Source: Bacillota bacterium
GTDB lineage: Bacteria > Bacillota > Clostridia > Christensenellales > Aristaeellaceae
Length of the DNA: 8,141 nucleotides
Reading direction: 5' to 3'
NCBI GenBank assembly: GCA_023409955.1
Contig: JAEYQQ010000178.1
Span: 1-8,141 of the forward strand
Part shown: piece after piece, positions 6,031-8,141 of the stretch
How the letters are laid out: each line of letters begins with the position of its first letter
How positions within the stretch are numbered: position 1 is the first letter of the stretch
Position numbers and translations under genes: made by a program
The notes under the pieces: model-generated
What the model was told of the DNA's origin: nothing
The model's input: the letters and a program-made list of their open reading frames with translations, nothing else
The model's database searches: none

Positions 6031-6075
6031 TGGTATGCCCGGCAGGATTCGAACCTGTGACCTTTGGAGTCGGAG
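6031..6075 (-). other. 3' half of a tRNA-Arg(CCG) gene: attachment-site junction of an integrated element
   Basis: On the minus strand this stretch reads as tRNA positions 32-76: anticodon loop CTCCGAC (anticodon CCG), 3' anticodon stem TCCAA, variable loop AGGTC, T-arm with TTCGAAT, 3' acceptor CGGGCAT, discriminator A and encoded CCA. The complementary 5' anticodon stem (TTGGA expected) is absent: the next bases are GTAGT and no D-arm or 5' acceptor follows. Identity thus ends exactly at the anticodon-loop boundary, where many tyrosine-recombinase elements cross over. The native terminator lies on the CCA side, so the integrated DNA should lie to the right. An A-C mismatch in the T stem (positions 49/65) suggests the fragment is no longer under selection. 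Confidence 0.75.
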
Positions 6076-6371
6076 ACTACAGAAAAGCTAGAAGAATCAA
6101 TACTTTGCAGACTTGAGGTGGCGTGTACTTTGATATCTTAAAGGGATGGCGAAATCAATATGGTATTAATATTTCTTCTGTAATGGCAACTATCTTGAAT
6201 TGAGTAATCAGTTTATCACATAGGTGTACATGATAAACATCAAGAAATGCAAGTATACTGCCTTACACAGTAGAACCGCTAATTTGAGGATTTTAGCGGA
6301 GCATCAACAGAAGTGCATACGATAATTGTTTGCATTTCATTGGCATCACTAATTAAAATCATTTAATGTGT
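6076..6371. other. Gene-poor entry segment of the island with inverted repeats
   Basis: No convincing gene is present. A short plus-strand frame at about 6116-6201, ending with the residues GINISSVMATILN, looks protein-like but is too short to identify. Two clear inverted repeats occur: GTTTATCA/TGATAAAC (6211-6218, 6231-6238) and CCGCTAA/TTAGCGG (6276-6282, 6293-6299), neither with a T-run. Close to an att junction they could be recombinase or accessory-factor sites, but this is only positional reasoning. Confidence 0.4.
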
Positions 6372-6430
6372 AAAAAACGGTAAGAATAGACGCCATATTA
6401 AACAATTTTTATTGTCTAAAATTATTCTTA
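6372..6430 (-). terminator. Probable terminator of the minus-strand small-gene pair
   Basis: TAAGAATA (6381-6388) and TATTCTTA (6423-6430) are perfect 8-bp arms enclosing a smaller ACAAT/ATTGT hairpin (6402-6415). On the minus strand the structure is followed, after CCG, by six T residues at 6372-6377. It lies about 40 bases beyond the stop codon at 6472. The large enclosed loop makes it an atypical terminator. Confidence 0.4.
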
Positions 6431-6471
6431 TAAAAGACAGATTTCACCCTGTTTTTTTCACAAATTTACCC

Positions 6472-6615
6472 TTATATATATAGGGGACAAAAAGCGAGCA
6501 ACAAAGCGAAAGCAAAAACAGGAAGAACAAAGCAGCACTTCTGACGCTTTCGCTGCTGAAATACATAGCCCGCATACATATCCAGCATTCTTTGATACTC
6601 TGGCTGGCTTACCAC
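6472..6615 (-). CDS. Possible small single-span membrane protein next to the leader-peptide gene
   Basis: This minus-strand frame encodes about 47 residues from a GTG at 6613-6615 that overlaps the stop of the upstream peptide gene by three bases. A polar N-terminal part (SQPEYQRMLDMYAGYVFQQ) and a basic stretch RKRQK precede a hydrophobic C-terminal segment CCFVLPVFAFALLLAFC. The layout suggests a single membrane span, the kind of small protein that often acts as an immunity or accessory factor beside a bacteriocin-like peptide. Another start, ATG 6586-6588, would give 38 residues; a longer frame to 6687 would lie mostly inside the peptide gene and is less likely. No strong ribosome-binding site is visible, so translational coupling or no translation at all are both possible. 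No homologue is recognised. Confidence 0.35.
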   Translation of the reverse strand: MVSQPEYQRMLDMYAGYVFQQRKRQKCCFVLPVFAFALLLAFCPLYI

Positions 6616-6800
6616 CCTATCTTTTCGCCGCATTTTGCGCAAACACTCTCGTTTGAAATCATCTGCTTTGCGCCACAATTTGTACATGTTGCAACGTAGT
6701 TAGGCCTGGAAGCGCCACCTGCAACCTTCTCCAGTTCGTTATCACCGAGTGGTTCTTTTTGTTCCATTCCGCATTGATTAACGGTAATTTTTTTATTCAT
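6609..6800 (-). CDS. Double-glycine-leader peptide with zinc-ribbon-like CxxC pairs (bacteriocin-like)
   Basis: A 63-residue peptide in two parts. Residues 1-29 form a leader ending in LGDNELEKVAGG, the Leu/Glu-Leu...Gly-Gly motif recognised by peptidase-containing ABC exporters (C39 family); cleavage is expected after Gly29. The 34-residue product begins ASRPNYV and carries CTNCG and CAKCG, two CxxC pairs (Cys39/42 and Cys54/57) spaced like a small zinc ribbon. The start is well supported: AAAGGAG (6809-6815) lies eight bases upstream, below a promoter at 6840-6868. It could be an exported antimicrobial or signalling peptide, or a RiPP precursor, though zinc-ribbon cores are not typical of bacteriocins. 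No exporter or maturation enzyme lies within the window. The leader call is firm; the biological role is unknown. Confidence 0.75.
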   Translation of the reverse strand: MNKKITVNQCGMEQKEPLGDNELEKVAGGASRPNYVATCTNCGAKQMISNESVCAKCGEKIGW

Positions 6801-6839
6801 GAGAAAGTCTCCTTTTTTTGTAAATGTCTTTCTCTATTT

Positions 6840-6868
6840 AGTATACCATTGACCGACCGAAGACTCAA
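6840..6868 (-). promoter_or_regulatory. Promoter of the double-glycine-leader peptide gene
   Basis: On the minus strand TTGAGT (6863-6868), a 17-base spacer and TATACT (6840-6845) make a good sigma-A promoter about 40 bases ahead of the peptide start codon, with a clear ribosome-binding site between. Confidence 0.65.
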
Positions 6869-6931
6869 TCGAAAAGTGTCTGATCAAGAATACTTCTCGC
6901 CCTATCCCAACAGAAATTTAGACGACGATTT

Positions 6932-7087
6932 ATGGATAAGCAAGGCGAGTTGGTACTTACATTGATTGCTGTAATCGCACAGGAGAACAATCAGAGCCGC
7001 CGGTTCAACATCCGTTGGGGTTGTCAAAGCTGTATTGAGAACTGTACCCATATTGATTATGGACTATTTATCAAGATTAATCATTGA
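6932..7087 (+). pseudogene. Relic of a large serine recombinase (resolvase/invertase family)
   Basis: The plus-strand frame from 6932 reads MDKQGELVLTLIAVIAQ, then SRRFNIRWG. It closely follows the end of the serine-recombinase catalytic domain and its long E-helix, where family members read roughly GELLLTILASLAQEESRS followed by SENIKWG. Only about 50 codons remain before TGA at 7085-7087. The active-site serine region upstream and the recombinase zinc-ribbon and coiled-coil domains downstream are both missing. A short stretch in another frame just upstream (YFSPYPNRNLDDD) may be a frameshifted continuation. There is no ribosome-binding site. It was probably part of the integration machinery of a mobile element that occupied this site. 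It ends inside the promoter of the methyltransferase operon. Confidence 0.65.
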
Positions 7088-7112
7088 CGTTGACGTAAAC
7101 CTAACCTATAAT
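7084..7112 (+). promoter_or_regulatory. Promoter of the methyltransferase operon
   Basis: TTGACG (7084-7089), a 17-base spacer and a perfect TATAAT (7107-7112) precede the 80-aa gene by 35 bases. TTGACG is repeated directly at 7090-7095, giving tandem hexamers. No obvious long palindrome that would indicate a controller-protein site overlaps it. Confidence 0.8.
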
Positions 7113-7147
7113 AAAGAAAACCACCTTACAAAGGAGGATGTTTAAAA

Positions 7148-7390
7148 ATGAAACTTGATGAATATCATGCCTGGTTAGAAGAGGTGATGAGTATTACTAA
7201 ACGAGGTGCTAATGATGTAGTGTCACGCCTACGTCGCGCAATGAAATTGTTGGATGTTAACACTATTGATGAGACTACCATTGATGCTCTAATTGCCAAT
7301 CTAGAGTTTCAATCTTTCAATAGTGTTATTAAATCCCAAATTAAGCGTGCAGTTTCTCTTTATCTAGAGTTTTCCAAAGGGTTAAAATAA
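7148..7390 (+). CDS. Small helical protein, first gene of the methyltransferase operon
   Basis: An 80-residue acidic/basic, probably all-helical protein of unknown function. It begins MKLDEYHAWLEEV, contains ANDVVSRLRRAMKLLD near residues 22-37, and ends SQIKRAVSLYLEFSKGLK. The pattern of a short N-terminal helix, a VVSR(L)RR helix and a C-terminal KRAVxLYxEF helix resembles the helical N-terminal segment seen in some nuclease and recombinase proteins, but I cannot name a family. There are no cysteines and no membrane segment. The start is firm: AAGGAGG at 7131-7137 with ten bases of spacing, under a consensus promoter. The methyltransferase gene follows after 23 bases with its own ribosome-binding site, so the two are cotranscribed. 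It is likely an accessory or regulatory component of the same modification or defence system; a classical HTH controller protein is not obvious. Confidence 0.75.
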   Translation: MKLDEYHAWLEEVMSITKRGANDVVSRLRRAMKLLDVNTIDETTIDALIANLEFQSFNSVIKSQIKRAVSLYLEFSKGLK

Positions 7391-7413
7391 ACGCAATAAC
7401 AAGGTGACATTAA

Positions 7414-8141
7414 ATGAACGCACTTTCACTTTTTTCAGGAGTTGGTATCGGAGAATTCTACTTGAAGAGTATTGGTATTAATGTTGTTTTAGCGAATGAG
7501 ATAAGTAAAGTACGAGCAACTGCTCATTCATTATTGTTTCCATCTTGTGAGATGATTGTAGCAGATATTACTGAAGAGAGTACGCAAAAAGAGATTGTTC
7601 GTCAAAGCTTGAATCTTGACGTAAATATGGTTATAGCGACACCTCCATGTCAGGGACTGAGTTCTGCAGGTAGAAACAAGACAGATGAAAAACTATACCA
7701 CGATCCAAGAAACTACCTTGTTCTTTCAGCACTAAATATTGTAAAGTGTCTACAACCTGACTACTTCTTCATTGAAAATGTGCCACGTTTTCAACTTATG
7801 CGGTTTGTTCACGGAGAACAAATGTGCAGTCTCGTTGAGTTGTTGATGTATATGTTTAGTGATGAATACGAATTAGATTGCAGAGTATTGAATGCTTCTG
7901 AGTATGGTGTTCCTCAGACGCGTTTTCGTGTTGTATATCGTATGTGGAAAAAGGGTTTAGTTTGGACTTTGCCTGAGAAGCAGACCCAGATTACGTTGCG
8001 AGAAGCTATAGGTGATCTCAAGTCTATTGAAGCAGGTGAATCAAGTTGCTTAAAAAATCATTATGCACGCCCACATCCACAAAATCAGATTGATTGTATG
8101 AGACATACTGCATCAGGATGTTCAGCATTCAACAATGATAT
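7414..8141 (+). CDS. DNA (cytosine-5-)-methyltransferase, 3' end beyond the window
   Basis: The first 242 residues of a C5-cytosine methyltransferase, open at the right edge. Motif I, the S-adenosylmethionine loop, is LSLFSGVGIGEFYL (residues 4-17). Motif IV is ATPPCQGLS with the catalytic Cys79. Motif VI is ENVPRF (121-126). Motif VIII is QTRFRV (168-173). After this the variable target-recognition region begins (ITLREAIGDL onwards), with KNHYARPH and HTASGCSAFNN. The enzyme transfers a methyl group from S-adenosylmethionine to C5 of cytosine in a specific DNA site. The ATG at 7414 has AAGGTGA six bases upstream and lies 23 bases after the small helical gene. Such genes in islands are usually the protective half of a restriction-modification system, or part of a larger defence system; the endonuclease or partners would lie to the right. 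The recognition sequence cannot be read from what is visible. Confidence 0.93.
   Translation, partial: MNALSLFSGVGIGEFYLKSIGINVVLANEISKVRATAHSLLFPSCEMIVADITEESTQKEIVRQSLNLDVNMVIATPPCQGLSSAGRNKTDEKLYHDPRNYLVLSALNIVKCLQPDYFFIENVPRFQLMRFVHGEQMCSLVELLMYMFSDEYELDCRVLNASEYGVPQTRFRVVYRMWKKGLVWTLPEKQTQITLREAIGDLKSIEAGESSCLKNHYARPHPQNQIDCMRHTASGCSAFNND

Noticed and set aside
6031..6075. Functional tRNA gene
   Set aside because: Only positions 32-76 are present. The 5' acceptor, D-arm and 5' anticodon stem are missing and the T stem has a mismatch.
6759..6965. 68-aa plus-strand frame over the peptide-gene promoter
   Set aside because: It begins antisense within the peptide gene and crosses its promoter and ribosome-binding site. 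Only its end might be a frameshifted part of the recombinase relic.

Overview
The window looks like a chromosomal segment of a low-to-mid GC Gram-positive anaerobe. A gut or rumen Clostridia of the Ruminococcaceae/Oscillospiraceae type is my best guess, but no taxonomic marker gene is present. The grounds are purine-rich GGAGG ribosome-binding sites before most genes, near-consensus sigma-A promoters, sugar-ABC/LacI gene logic, a double-glycine-leader peptide gene, and intrinsic terminators. Base composition is mosaic: the left 2.8 kb is visibly GC-richer, while the acetyltransferase and everything right of about 6.08 kb are AT-rich.

Left block (1-2795): a divergent sugar-uptake locus. A solute-binding protein gene (minus strand) ends at a strong terminator, and a ribosome-binding site for a further minus-strand gene sits at the left edge of the window. 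A LacI-family regulator (plus strand) is transcribed divergently. Each promoter carries a LacI-type operator centred on ACGTTTACA, so the regulator probably controls both the transporter and itself. The binding protein has an ordinary signal peptide but no lipobox cysteine.

Middle block (2796-5730): an orphan GNAT acetyltransferase (minus, GTG start) with its own promoter, then about 0.6 kb without genes but rich in hairpins. Next come two convergent, decayed genes sharing a bidirectional terminator. One is an SGNH-type hydrolase without a credible start. The other is a metallophosphoesterase that has lost its N-terminal half and, by a frameshift, its C-terminal membrane anchor.

Junctions (5731-6075): the metallophosphoesterase is broken exactly where an array of 20-bp-period ACAATGAAAC repeats begins. 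This resembles the end of an IS21-type insertion sequence but has no transposase. Next is an intrinsic terminator, then the 3' half (positions 32-76) of a tRNA-Arg(CCG) gene on the minus strand. Identity to a tRNA stops at the 5' edge of the anticodon loop, the classic signature of site-specific integration into a tRNA gene. I infer that everything to the right belongs to an integrated element or genomic island.

Right block (6076-8141): island cargo. It contains a gene-poor entry segment with inverted repeats, a minus-strand pair (double-glycine-leader peptide with a four-cysteine zinc-ribbon-like core, and a possible small membrane protein), a relic of a large serine recombinase, and a plus-strand operon with a consensus promoter. 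The operon encodes an 80-aa helical protein and a C5-cytosine DNA methyltransferase that runs off the window. The operon is probably part of a restriction-modification or other defence system whose remaining genes lie to the right.
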